DNA of 64,000 nt. Origin: Streptomyces sp. NRRL B-1347. GTDB lineage: Bacteria > Actinomycetota > Actinomycetes > Streptomycetales > Streptomycetaceae. The stretch is taken from contig NZ_JOJM01000001.1 of the NCBI RefSeq assembly GCF_000720325.1, forward strand, positions 124,001 to 188,000, read 5' to 3'. Both the position numbers and the translations under genes were made by a program. Under the pieces are notes generated by a model that made no database searches, was not told the DNA's origin, and saw only the letters and a program-made list of their open reading frames with translations. Below are positions 16,142-25,300 of the stretch, piece by piece. Position 1 is the first letter of the stretch; every line of letters begins with the position of its first letter.

Positions 16142-18580
16142 ATGGAGCGTGGGACCCCGGACGGCGGGACCGCGGCGCACAGCGCCGTGTCCGGCCGCAT
16201 CCCCCTGGCCGTGGTCGTCATCGACGGCGCCGGTCTCGTCTCCCACTGGAGCACCGGCGCACGCCGTCTGTTCGGCTACGCCAAGGACGACGCCGTGGGC
16301 CACCCGGCGGGCGACCTGCTGCCCGTCTCCGGCGCGCTGCCGCCGCAGGACGGGACGCGCTACGGCACGTACGACGCCCTGGGGCCCGACCTGGGCAACT
16401 CCCTGGACGGGCACATCTCCTACCCGGCCGCGGGCCGCGCCCGGCTGACGCCGTCGGCGAGCGGCGGCGGCCACGGCGAGCGCGTCGACGTCCTGTGGTG
16501 GGCCTATCCGCTGGTCGGCCCCGGCCCGGAGCGGATGCTCGTGCTCGCCGCGGACGCGGCCCGGCTCGCCCGCGCCGACGCCGCGGACCGCGCCCATGTG
16601 GAGCGCATAGCGCCGGGGTTCGCGCTGCACACCGACTTCCCCGGAGCGGACGATCTCGCGGGGCGGCTCCCGGAGATCCTGCCCAGCATGAGCGTGGCCG
16701 AGAGCGCCCGCATCGTGTCGCAGATCCTGGAACTGGGCTATCCGGTCCTCGAGTTCAGCCAGCACGACCGGGTGCCCGTCACGCCGGACTGGGGCGTGGC
16801 GCGCCGGACCGAGCGGCAGGCGCGCAAGCAGCGTGCGGCCGAGGCGGCCGCCGCCGGACTCGCGCCGGGCCCGGCGGCCGCGGACGACGCCGAGGACCTG
16901 GAGTACGCGGCGGTCCGCGAACACCTGGAGTTCCTGAACGAGGTGAGCGCGCGCATCGGCTCCTCCCTCGACCTGTCCCGCACCATCCAGGAGGTCAGCA
17001 AGGCGGTCGTGCCGCGCTTCACCGATGTCGCGGGCACGTATCTGCGCGAGCAGGTCGTCGCGGGCGAGGGCTTCCCCGAAGGCGTGCCGGACGAGACCAC
17101 GCTGTGGCACCGCGTCGCCGTGGAGCACACCGACGAGCCGGGCCGCTGGGACGACGTCGTGCCCGTCGGCGAGTCCATGCCGTTCCCCGCGCACACGCCG
17201 TTCTTCCAGTGCATGACGTCGGGCGATCCCGTGCTCGTGCCGCGCATCACCGAGGAGATGGGCAACGCCATCGCCTCGCAGTTCGAGAAGCGCGACATCC
17301 GGCCGCTCATCAACCACCGCTCCATGCTGATCGTGCCCCTGAAGGCACGCAACGTGGTGCTCGGCTTCATGATCCTGCTGCGCCACCGGGAGCGGCCCGT
17401 CTTCAACGACATGGACCGCGTGACCGGCGCAGAACTGGCCGCCCGCGCGGGCCTCGTACTGGACAACGCGCGCATGTACACCTACCAGGAGTCGGTCGCC
17501 GACACCCTCCAGGACAGCATGCTGCCGCACATCGCGTCCCGGATGTCCGGCTGCGACATCGCCACCCGCTATCTGCCGGGCACCCTGCTCGGCCGGGTCG
17601 GCGGCGACTGGTTCGACTCCGTGAAGCTGCCCGGCGCGCGGACGGCGCTCGTCGTCGGTGACGTCATGGGCCACGGCCTGAACTCGGCCGCGATGATGGG
17701 CCAGTTGCGCACCGCCGTGCAGACGATGGCCGCGCTCGACCTGCCGCCCGCCCAGCTCCTGCGGAACCTGGACGACCTCGCGCAGCGGCTCGGCGAGCAC
17801 TACCTGGCGACGTGCCTGTACGCGGTGTACGACCCCATCGCGGGCGATCTGCACCTGGCGAACGCGGGCCACATCCCGCCCGTCCTGGTACGGGCCCGCT
17901 CCGGCCGCAGCGAGCTCCTCGACCTGCCGACCGGGGCGCCCATAGGAGTCGGCGGCGTGCCCTTCGAGTCCGTCCGGGTCCGGGTCGCGCCCGGTGACCG
18001 GCTGCTGATGTGCACCGACGGGCTCGTCGAGGTGCGCGGCGAGGACATCGGCGTCGGCCTCGCCACGCTCGTCGAGTCCGCGGCCCACCCCGCCGCCTCC
18101 ATGGACGCGGCCTGCGACACGATCATCCGCGCGCTCAACACCCGGGGCGGGCGCAAGGACGACGTGGCCCTGCTGATGGCCCGGCTGAACGGCGTCGCCT
18201 CCGAGGACGTCGGGCACTGGCGGCTCGCGGCCGACCCCTCCGAGGTCAGCAGGGCCCGCGACCTGGTGCGCCGCCAGCTGCGCGACTGGGGCCTGGACGC
18301 CCTGGAGGACACGGCGACCCTGCTGGTCAGCGAGCTCGTCACCAACTCCGTACGGCACACGCGCGGTGGCCGCATCGGGCTGCGCCTGGTCCGCTCCGGT
18401 CGGGTCCTGTGCGAGGTCGACGACGAGGACCCGTCGCTGCCGACGCTCCTGAACGCCGGGCCCGGCGATGAGTTCGGGCGCGGCCTGCGCATCGTCACCC
18501 GGCTCGCCAAGGAGTGGGGCACGAGCAGCGGCAGCTCCGGCAAGACGGTCTGGTTCGAACTGGAGTCGCCGCGCCGGTAG
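16142..18580 (+). CDS. PAS-GAF-PP2C phosphatase-HATPase regulator (RsbU/RsbW-like fusion)
   Basis: 812 residues. Domains in order: PAS (about 18-110, VVVIDGAGLVSHWSTGARRL), a linker with a charged coil, GAF (about 270-430), SpoIIE/PP2C phosphatase (about 445-665, with GGDWFD, VGDVMGHGLNSAAMMG and GRKDDVALLMARL) and a GHKL ATPase (about 685-805, LLVSELVTNSVRHT). It should dephosphorylate an anti-anti-sigma factor and may also bind or phosphorylate one, in a partner-switching circuit controlling a stress sigma factor. ATG at 16142 follows GAAGGAG; a GTG at 16103 is an alternative. The order recalls OsaC-type proteins but no partner is encoded nearby. Confidence 0.92.
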   Translation: MERGTPDGGTAAHSAVSGRIPLAVVVIDGAGLVSHWSTGARRLFGYAKDDAVGHPAGDLLPVSGALPPQDGTRYGTYDALGPDLGNSLDGHISYPAAGRARLTPSASGGGHGERVDVLWWAYPLVGPGPERMLVLAADAARLARADAADRAHVERIAPGFALHTDFPGADDLAGRLPEILPSMSVAESARIVSQILELGYPVLEFSQHDRVPVTPDWGVARRTERQARKQRAAEAAAAGLAPGPAAADDAEDLEYAAVREHLEFLNEVSARIGSSLDLSRTIQEVSKAVVPRFTDVAGTYLREQVVAGEGFPEGVPDETTLWHRVAVEHTDEPGRWDDVVPVGESMPFPAHTPFFQCMTSGDPVLVPRITEEMGNAIASQFEKRDIRPLINHRSMLIVPLKARNVVLGFMILLRHRERPVFNDMDRVTGAELAARAGLVLDNARMYTYQESVADTLQDSMLPHIASRMSGCDIATRYLPGTLLGRVGGDWFDSVKLPGARTALVVGDVMGHGLNSAAMMGQLRTAVQTMAALDLPPAQLLRNLDDLAQRLGEHYLATCLYAVYDPIAGDLHLANAGHIPPVLVRARSGRSELLDLPTGAPIGVGGVPFESVRVRVAPGDRLLMCTDGLVEVRGEDIGVGLATLVESAAHPAASMDAACDTIIRALNTRGGRKDDVALLMARLNGVASEDVGHWRLAADPSEVSRARDLVRRQLRDWGLDALEDTATLLVSELVTNSVRHTRGGRIGLRLVRSGRVLCEVDDEDPSLPTLLNAGPGDEFGRGLRIVTRLAKEWGTSSGSSGKTVWFELESPRR

Positions 18581-18587
18581 CCCCACA

Positions 18588-18615
18588 CGGGGCGCGCGCC
18601 GCGGGCCGCGCCCCG
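18588..18615 (+). terminator. Hairpin after the phosphatase gene
   Basis: CGGGGCGCG (18588-18596) pairs with CGCGCCCCG (18607-18615). It begins eight bases after the stop and has no U-tract, which is common in this GC range. Confidence 0.55.
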
Positions 18616-18800
18616 TCACTCGTGCCGGTACGCGGGCACACGCCCGGGGAACACGTATCGAAAGCGCCGTGAAGGTGCGCGCGTGTGGCTTGTCGAGCGC
18701 CCCCCTGAGCGGTAGACCGATCTTGTCGTCGCATTGCGGCGGCACCGGTCGCACCGGCCACCCGCGTCCGTCGCACCGGTCACACCCTGGGGAGCTGGGC

Positions 18801-19556
18801 ATGAGCGTCACGAGTCGGTACCGGGAAGCGTGGGAGGGCTTCTGGAGCGAGGCGCCCGAGGACGAGGGCGCCGTCTTCTGGGACGCCGAGCCCGCCCTGA
18901 CCGTGGGCCTGCACCTGGCCCTGTTCGAGCCGCACGTGGCCGCGCCCGGCCTGCCGGTCGTCGACGTCGGCTGCGGCAACGGCACCCAGACCCGCTTCCT
19001 CGCCGACCGCTTCCCGCGCGTCCTCGGCCTCGACCTCTCGGCCGCCGCGATCGCGCACGCCCGGCGCTCGGACCCCGCGGGGCAGGCCGAGTACCGGCAG
19101 CTCGACGTGGCGGAGAAGAGCACCGCCGAGCAGCTCCACGCGGAACTCGGCGACGTGAACGTGTACATGCGGGGCGTGCTGCACCAGTGCGAGCCCGACG
19201 ACCGGCAGCCCCTCGCCGACTCCCTCGCGGCGCTCATCGGCGAGCGCGGCCGGGTCTTCGTCGTCGAGCTGGCCGAGGCGGCGCGGCCGGTCCTGGCCGG
19301 TCTCGCCCAGAGCCCGGGCGGCCCGCCGCCCAAGCTGGCACCGGTCTTCGCCCATGGCCTCACGCCCGGCAAGGTCTCCGACGCGGCGCTCCTCGACCAC
19401 GTCCACGCGGCGGGCCTGACCATCCTCGCCAGCGGGGAACTTCCGCTGTCCACGACCGAGTTCACATCCGACGGCACCCGCATCGAGCTGCCGTCCACCT
19501 GGCTGGTCGCGGGCCGCGCCGACTTTTCCACAGGAGCCAGTGGTCTGAACCAGTGA
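18801..19556 (+). CDS. Class I SAM-dependent methyltransferase
   Basis: 251 residues. The SAM-binding motif I is VVDVGCGNGTQTRFLADRFP (about residue 54) with the acidic motif II end at VLGLDLSAAAIAHAR and motif III-like YRQLDVAEKS. The C-terminal half has no substrate-defining feature. ATG at 18801 is preceded by GGGGAGC. It is the last gene before the island boundary at 19610. Substrate unknown. Confidence 0.88.
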   Translation: MSVTSRYREAWEGFWSEAPEDEGAVFWDAEPALTVGLHLALFEPHVAAPGLPVVDVGCGNGTQTRFLADRFPRVLGLDLSAAAIAHARRSDPAGQAEYRQLDVAEKSTAEQLHAELGDVNVYMRGVLHQCEPDDRQPLADSLAALIGERGRVFVVELAEAARPVLAGLAQSPGGPPPKLAPVFAHGLTPGKVSDAALLDHVHAAGLTILASGELPLSTTEFTSDGTRIELPSTWLVAGRADFSTGASGLNQ

Positions 19557-19568
19557 GAGTTATCCACA
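19524..19568 (+). other. Two DnaA-box-like 9-mers
   Basis: TTTTCCACA (19524-19532) and TTATCCACA (19560-19568) lie at the end of the methyltransferase gene, 42 bp before the island repeat. The second is a perfect enterobacterial-type DnaA box. Two boxes alone do not make an origin, but the placement beside an integration site is noted. Confidence 0.3.
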
Positions 19569-19596
19569 GGCCTGGCACGGGGTCGTCGCGACCGCG

Positions 19597-19602
19597 TACG
19601 GT
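19597..19602 (+). promoter_or_regulatory. Orphaned leaderless-type -10 at the left island end
   Basis: TACGGT followed by eight bases and then ATGAAGATCCTCATC, which is also the first five codons of dppA. This looks like the original dppA promoter, now cut off from the gene by the island. Confidence 0.4.
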
Positions 19603-19609
19603 TTCGAGG

Positions 19610-19625
19610 CATGAAGATCCTCATC
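19610..19625 (+). repeat. Left copy of 16-bp island-flanking direct repeat (attL candidate)
   Basis: CATGAAGATCCTCATC is identical to 33807-33822. The sequences diverge immediately on both sides. An integrase remnant follows within 700 bp, as expected for an integrated element. Confidence 0.6.
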
Positions 19626-19640
19626 TCTGAGGATCTTCAT
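19611..19640. repeat. 13-bp inverted repeat at the left island end
   Basis: ATGAAGATCCTCA (19611-19623) and its exact complement (19628-19640) flank the loop TCTC. The left arm is part of the 16-bp direct repeat, so the core-site sequence is present here in both orientations, a layout suited to recombinase binding. Confidence 0.6.
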
Positions 19641-20264
19641 GGTGACCCGCGTTGATTCAAGATTTGGGGTGCTTGACAGGTCATTGGAGGCTGTTGAGAT
19701 CCACTGGCGCCCATGGTGGAAGCTGTCAGAAGTGATGTCACCCTCAGGATCGCTTACGATCCGTGATCGTGGCTGGTCTGCGACGATCATGGGGCCATTC
19801 TCCTGGTCTGTACTGTGTGCGCTGCGGGCGATAAGGGCAGTCTGTGGCAGATATGCGTGGCGCACCTTGTGGCGGAGTCTGGATGTACGGCAGCCGCCCG
19901 GCCCCGGTTCGCCCGGAGCCAGAGGTGGTTTTCGTGCGTTCAGTGAGGGCTGTGGTGCGGGTCATCGGAGCGGTCACGCAGTCCGCCAAGCAGGAGCCAT
20001 GCTGCGTGGTGTTCCGTGCCTGTGTTGTGGTGCTCCCGCCTCTCGTTCGGTTTCCCGACGAGTCGGCGAACCGAGATGAGGGCAGTCGTGGCTAGGCGAG
20101 GCGATCGGCCGGTCCTGCGGAGGGCGGGCCGCGCAGATCCACGTCGTGGCGCGAACGTGGGGCGAGTGCGTGACGTGTCAGCGCGACGAGCGTGTGATCA
20201 CCATCATGGAGGGTGGGCCAATTGGCCCGACCAGCCCCCTCTGCGCTTTCAGCCCATCCTCTAT
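19641..20264. other. Decayed left end of the island, no intact gene
   Basis: Lower in GC than the surroundings and with short open frames that have neither a convincing ribosome site nor recognisable domains. One stretch near 20155-20260 (ECVTCQRDERVITIMEGG) looks like part of a small Cys-pair protein of the kind found near actinobacterial integrases, but only one Cys pair is recognisable. Treated as relic DNA. Confidence 0.5.
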
Positions 20265-20438
20265 ATGGCCAGCCTTCGCTGCATCCACGACCTTGGGCGC
20301 TCCACCGCTGTCCTCCTGGAACAGGGTTATGATCCCGCCGCCACCAAGCGGCTCCTCGGGCACGCCCGCATCGGCGCCATCGCTGCCGTCCACGCCCCCG
20401 CGTGCGACCCCGCCTCCAACGCCAAGTCGACAGCCTGA
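20265..20438 (+). pseudogene. Tyrosine recombinase (phage-type integrase) C-terminal remnant
   Basis: About 57 codons read MASLRCIHDLGRSTAVLLEQ and then GYDPAATKRLLGHARIGAI. This matches the catalytic end of streptomycete tyrosine integrases (HDLRHSTATLLLEQGV...IKELLGHAHIG...YAH). The HxxR box is damaged (HDLGRS for HDLRHS), the final YAH tyrosine is replaced (VHAP), and the rest of the protein is missing. It is therefore inactive, but it identifies the element as integrative. Confidence 0.7.
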
Positions 20439-20532
20439 GTGGCGCTCGGGGTGGCGCTGAGGAATTCCCTGGTGGTCCGCCCGCCGCGACGCTCGTCCGC
20501 TGAATTTACCGTGTGTCTTGCTGTCAGACGTC

Positions 20533-20572
20533 TGGGAGCCCTCGCAGAGTACAGATTCGGCGAGGGCTCCCA
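20533..20572. terminator. Hairpin downstream of the DUF5958-like gene
   Basis: TGGGAGCCCTCGC (20533-20545) pairs perfectly with 20560-20572 around a 14-nt loop. It lies about 70 bp beyond the end of the minus-strand DUF5958-like gene and resembles the hairpin at 21886-21920 in its GGGAGCC/GGCTCCC base. No U-tract on the minus strand. Confidence 0.6.
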
Positions 20573-20638
20573 ATTATCCCCGAATGAACTCACAAGTCCC
20601 TGGTGATTTCCCGTTCGACGGCCCAGAGATGTTGGCTC

Positions 20639-21025
20639 TTAGGGCAAGTTATGCCAGGCGTGGTTACAAGTTCCTCGGCACTCTGTTTCCCTTCGGCGTG
20701 TGTCGGCTACGACGAACGTGGACAAGAGTACGCGAATGGACTTCACGTACCCGCCAGGGGGCAGATTTATTATCTTCCCCATTTGTTCGAGAATCGGCTC
20801 TCGGACAATCAGTACTGCCGGGGTCATGGTCGGCCTGACGCCCGATCGCGCTAGCCCTTCACGTGCGTCGCCCACTGTTGCGTGGGCCTGCATGGCATAG
20901 CGAACAGCCTCGTGCAGGACAGCTTTCTGCTCAACCTGATCCAGCGATGAGAACCAGGCCGCAGCGTCGTCCAAGCTGCGAATCCCTTGGGTGACTTCGT
21001 TGACGATCCGTGCTGACGCTTGCAA
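20639..21025 (-). CDS. DUF5958-like protein, probable immunity protein
   Basis: About 128 residues from a proposed TTG start at 21023-21025. The family-like core is IRSLDDAAAWFSSLDQVEQK, then LHEAVRYAMQAHATVGDARE and SGVRPTMTPAVLI, ending LLSTFVVADTRRRETECRGT and a Cys/His tail. This resembles streptomycete DUF5958 proteins from memory; it was not searched. The frame stays open upstream to 21145 but that part overlaps the toxin remnant in another frame. The start overlaps the end of the orphan toxin tip (21030), the usual toxin-immunity layout. The gene looks intact while its toxin is broken. Confidence 0.6.
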   Translation of the reverse strand: MQASARIVNEVTQGIRSLDDAAAWFSSLDQVEQKAVLHEAVRYAMQAHATVGDAREGLARSGVRPTMTPAVLIVREPILEQMGKIINLPPGGYVKSIRVLLSTFVVADTRRRETECRGTCNHAWHNLP

Positions 21026-21029
21026 GTCC

Positions 21030-21486
21030 TCACCTACTCCGGAGCTCGAATGCAACGTACGACTCGTTCCTGTCAAACTCCGCATTGTCTGGGCGGTTTG
21101 GATTGTAACTCTGCCAGAAGTCTCTGCCACGCCCAATCCCTTCACCGTTGCCCGTCCCTCTCGGTAGAGATTCTTGACGCTGTGGCGATTTCTGGACGGG
21201 CCGGACAGATGTAGTCCCAGTCTGATGCTGGGTTTGGTGTTCCGTTCGCGCGACTCCCGACCACGACGATTGACTGCCCGACTCTATCGGCGGCGTTCTG
21301 GATTCGCTTGGAGTTGTTCAGGCTGATGCCGGCTTCCGCTGCCGTTCTCAGTCTAGGTCCGCACCATCCATTGGAATTGTGGACCAGGACCGAAGTCTCG
21401 CCCGCCAGCACATAGTACGTGTGCAGGCCCCCGATGGTGAGGTTGTAGGTGCGCTGATGATCTCGGTGCTGATCATGACCATTCAT
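21030..21486 (-). pseudogene. Orphan toxin tip: end of a HINT domain plus nucleotidyltransferase toxin, frameshifted
   Basis: The 5' part reads TYNLTIGGLHTYYVLAGETS then VLVHNSNGWCG, the end of a HINT/pretoxin module, followed by IVVVGSRANGTPNPASDWDY, the hG[GS]...DxD signature of the polymerase-beta nucleotidyltransferase fold. The first frame stops at 21142, but the missing tail continues in other frames: LSGPSRNRHSVKN in one and PRGTGNGEGIGRGRDFWQSY ending ELRSR at 21030 in another. At least two indels are needed to restore one frame. There is no start codon or N-terminal Rhs part, so this is a stored or leftover cassette that has decayed. Confidence 0.75.
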
Positions 21487-21885
21487 CTTCCGGCCCTGGT
21501 GGCGTCACATTGCCAGCACCGAACCGCGCAGGTGGTCAGGGCTGTGGCAACGCTTGATCGGTCGGCAATCCTCTGTCGGGGCACGCCCGGCCAGCCCGGC
21601 GCCGACAAAGCACCATCCCTGGTCGACGATCGACACCGCGTGATCGAGGCGCCTCGGTCAGATATCTCGTGAGTCAGACCCCAACCCGGGACAGCACCCA
21701 CCGATACGCCCAGCCCTCGGCAGGGCGCCGGTCGGCTCTGCAGTAGCAAAGACGGGTTGAGCATCAGAGTCCGTGGCATTGTGGCCGCGATTGTGTCGAC
21801 GCACGACCGAAGCCGCGGCGGCCGCCCTCTGGAAGTTCTCCTGTTCCACAACATGAGACTGGGCGCAACAACGTCACGAATGCAC
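21487..21885. other. Relic DNA between toxin cassettes
   Basis: About 400 bp with only short open frames on either strand and no recognised domain. Probably the eroded upstream part of the orphan tip or an old mobile-element scar. Confidence 0.45.
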
Positions 21886-21920
21886 GGGAGCCTTGCTGAT
21901 ATGAAATCAGCAAGGCTCCC
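21886..21920 (-). terminator. Terminator of the Rhs-immunity operon
   Basis: A perfect 15-bp stem (21886-21900 with 21906-21920) and a 5-nt loop, 70 bp beyond the end of the 124-aa gene on the minus strand. Confidence 0.75.
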
Positions 21921-21989
21921 ATATTCATCTCATAAAGAGTTTTCTAGATTCGATAAACCCTGAACGGATAAATGGCACTGCTGGCGCTC

Positions 21990-22364
21990 TCAACTGTCCG
22001 CAGATGGCATGCCCCAAGAGGATCCCAAAGTCCCCCTTATCGTCCTGGCGATGATCCGTAGGTCATTCCATTGAGTTGCTACTTCGAGAGCGTTATCCGA
22101 CCAGATAGAGTCTGGTCCTTCGTTTACCGAATCCACTCCTCTGTTGACTGTCAGGAGTAGGAGATAATCCTCTCGTTCGAGTGAGCCATTGGCCACTCTG
22201 GCACGAGCCACATGCAGCACGTCATCGAACTGGAGCAAGAGCTCGTCAGCCCCCGTGCCCGACTCTTGCAAGTATGAAATTTGACGCTCCGGTGTTGCGC
22301 CGAGCAATCCCAGCACGTCCAGAGCCCATCGTCGAAATTCGACAGTACCCTTCGCGAAGCTCAT
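21990..22364 (-). CDS. Putative immunity protein of the Rhs toxin
   Basis: 124 residues, acidic and mostly helical by eye (MSFAKGTVEFRRWALDVLGL, LQESGTGADELLLQFDDVLH, VATQWNDLRIIARTIRGTLG). I do not recognise a family. The ATG at 22362-22364 overlaps the Rhs stop codon as ATGA, so the two are translationally coupled. A small acidic protein placed directly after a polymorphic toxin is almost always its cognate immunity protein. That is inference from position. The gene ends before a strong terminator. Confidence 0.65.
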   Translation of the reverse strand: MSFAKGTVEFRRWALDVLGLLGATPERQISYLQESGTGADELLLQFDDVLHVARARVANGSLEREDYLLLLTVNRGVDSVNEGPDSIWSDNALEVATQWNDLRIIARTIRGTLGSSWGMPSADS

Positions 22365-25300
22365 CGGATAATACCTCCCAGATCTCCTTCAGGTCCTACG
22401 ACTCGCCAATAGGCGCCGGGGCCGTGATGGCCACCACCAGGGTTCCATCTGAGCATCCGTCCAGTCGGATCGCCGCGACTTGTGTACTCGCGAACTACCC
22501 AGCCGCCACCAGAATTGCGCCCTCTTCCCAGCCCTTCTTCCCTCCAACCCTTCTGGCCTGAAAAGAAGGGACGAACCTGATCAGGCTTAACACCTCCGCT
22601 CAAAGCCGAAGGCGTATCAAAGATGTCATCTGCAGAACGGATACCTGGGAGCCGTCCTGCCTTCTCGCTGAGGTCCCTGCGCAAGCGTTCACCACTGGCA
22701 GCACTCGAGGGGCAGTCCGGATCACATTCGGAGGGCGCGCCCTTCTTGGCTCTCCCGGCTACCCCTTCCGCTTTCTTCGCTTTCTTGATGGCCTTGGCAA
22801 TGGCCTTGGCTGATGCTTTGAACATCTTGCCGAACGGAATGACTTCCGCGCCAGTAACGCCACAGTCCCAGTTGGCTCCGGGATTATCCCAGCACCCCTT
22901 TGCTGAATCTACGTCAGGAGTGACCAGATCCTTAAGGTCGCTGAAGAACTGCTTCGGAGTCGGCGGCTTGGGGAACGGGATCGGATTGAAGGGGAACCCG
23001 AACTCCGTTTGGGTCATCCGGCCGCCACCGCCGCCGGTGTACAGGGCGTTGCTGGTGGATCCGCTGCCGCCCCAATAGCCGCCGCCGATGTTTCTGCCAC
23101 CGCCACCGCCACCGCCCCCGCCGAAGCTGGGGCTAGCGCTGCTGTCCGAGCGCTGGGAGCGGAAGTAGGAGACGGCGTTGTTGTAGAGCTTCTTCGCCGA
23201 CCGCATCAGATCGATCACGCCGAGCATCGAGAACTGGCCCGTCGCATCGGAATACACCAGCGGGCTGTTGTTGCCGTAGGCGTAGCCGTTCATCTGCTGT
23301 GGGTCCGTCAGGTCCATGATGGGGTCGACGGAGATGAAGCGGCCGGTGGTGGGGTCGTATTCGCGGGCGCCGAGGTGGATCAGGCCGGTGGAGGCCGTGT
23401 CGTCGGTGCCGCCGACGAACGTCTTCGTGCCGGGCCAGGCCTTGGGCTGCTCGCCGCGCGGGCCGCCGAAGGGCAGCGTGCGGCGCTGGTTCAGCTTCAG
23501 GTCCGCGCCCGCGATGGAGAGCTGGCCGGTGCCCTGGTGGTCGGCGGTGGTGAAGGTGACCGTGCCGTCGTCAGCGGTGACGGCCTCGTGTCCGCCGCCC
23601 AGGGGGGTGTAGCGGGTGGCCTTGGCCTTGGAGGCGCCCTTGGGGAGGGTGACTTCGGTGTGGCCGAGGTAGAGGGTGGTCTCCGTCGGGGTGCGGGCGA
23701 TCAGACGGTTGCCGTTGGTGTCGTAGAGGTACTCCGTGGTCTTGGTCTTGGCCTTGCGGTTCCCACTGGCATCCGGTTCGGTGACCTTGGCCAGGTGGCC
23801 CTCGGCGTCCCAGGTCAGCTTCTGGGTGTCGCCGCGCAGGGTGCGGGTGGTGGTGTTGCCGGTCGCGTCGTAGCCGTAGGAGTCCTTGGTGGCGGTCCCG
23901 CCGGGCTGCTGAGTGGTGACCGAGGTCAGGGCGTGCGGCTGCGAGGCACCCGGCTTGGGGTAGTCGTAGGTGCGCTTGGTGTCCTTGGCGTTGTCGCCGG
24001 TGGCGCCGCTGGTGTCGTGGAGGGTTTCGGTGAGGCGGTTGCCTGCCTTGTCGTAGGTGTAGGAGTGCCAGTACGGGGCCGGGCCGCCGACCTTGTCACC
24101 GACAGGGGCGGTGCCGCAGGCCTTGTCGCCCTGGGTCCACGCCTCCGTGAGGCGGCGCAGGTAGTCGTAGGTGAAGCACTGGGTGTCGGTACCGGTGCGC
24201 GAGACGTCCGAGACGGACAGGATGTTGCCCGCGTCGTCGTAGCGGTAGGTGTCGTGCTGGTCGACGCCCGGCTGGTCCTCGCGGTCGACGCGGGAGGTGG
24301 CCAGGCGCTGGGTGCCCCACTCGTAGGTGTTGGTGGCCCAGATCTTCTTGCCGCCGGAGGTGCCCAGCGTGTACTGGAGCGGCTTGCCCGTCAGGGAGTA
24401 GCTGGTGTCGGCCTTGAGGCCGTCGCCCAGAACGGACAGGGGGCGCAGGGTCTCCTTGTCGTAGGTGGTGTTGTAGCTGCCGCCGGGCAGGGAGCCGGCC
24501 TTGGAGTAGCTGATGCCTCCGACGAGTCCCGAGGTCAGGTACTGGGTGCCGGTCTGGTAGGTGCCGGCCAGCGCGCCTTCCTTCTCGGGGATCACCACGG
24601 CGGACTTCATCGGCCGGTAGAGGGAGTCGAGCATGGTGACCTTGGACGTGTACGCCGCCCCGTCCACGTAGCGCGTGGACTCGGCCAGCTGGCCCTTGGC
24701 CCCGTCGATGGTGTCGTAGACCCACTTCGCGCGCAGTTCGCCGGTGGGGCTGCCCTCACGCAGTTCGGTCGCACGGCCGAGGTTGTCGTAGACGTGGGAC
24801 AGGACGGTCTCGCGGGCGTCTTCGGTCTTGGTGACCTGGCCGCGGTCGTCGTACGTGGTGGTCGTCTTGCCCTTGTCCGGGTCGTCGGTGCTTGTCTGAC
24901 GGCCCATCTGGTCGTAGCCGTACGACCACGTGTTCCCGGCCGGGTCGGTGACCTTCTCGAGTTCGCCACGCGGTGTGTACGTATACCTCGTGGTGTCGAA
25001 CTCCGCTTCGACGCTGCGCTTGTGGTGCTGACGCAGCTCTGTGGTCCGGCCGCGCGCGTCGGTGAGGGTGGTGGCGGCCGTGTCGCCTTCGGGCGGGATG
25101 ACCGTGGTGCGGTCGCCGCCGTAGATGGTCTTGGTGGTGGCCAGGACCTTGCCGCCGTCACCGTTTCCGGCGATCTGACGCAGCTCGACCGGACGGCCCA
25201 GGCCGTCGTAGGTGGTGCGGGTCTGGGACTCGACGCTCAGCGCGTTGTCCGGCTTGAACAGGTCGCGGTTCGGGTTGCCCTCGGTGTAATAGGGGGCGAA

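Noticed and set aside
19524..19568. Replication origin
   Set aside because: Only two DnaA-like boxes and no rep gene, so no claim of an origin is made.
19610..19625. tRNA-embedded attachment site
   Set aside because: No tRNA cloverleaf can be drawn at either copy of the repeat; the right copy is the start of dppA.
19639..20079. 146-codon plus-strand ORF at the left island end
   Set aside because: No domain, poor codon usage for the genus and no ribosome site.
21483..21854. 123-codon minus-strand ORF between toxin cassettes
   Set aside because: Arg/Cys-rich translation, no start signal and no domain; treated as relic DNA.
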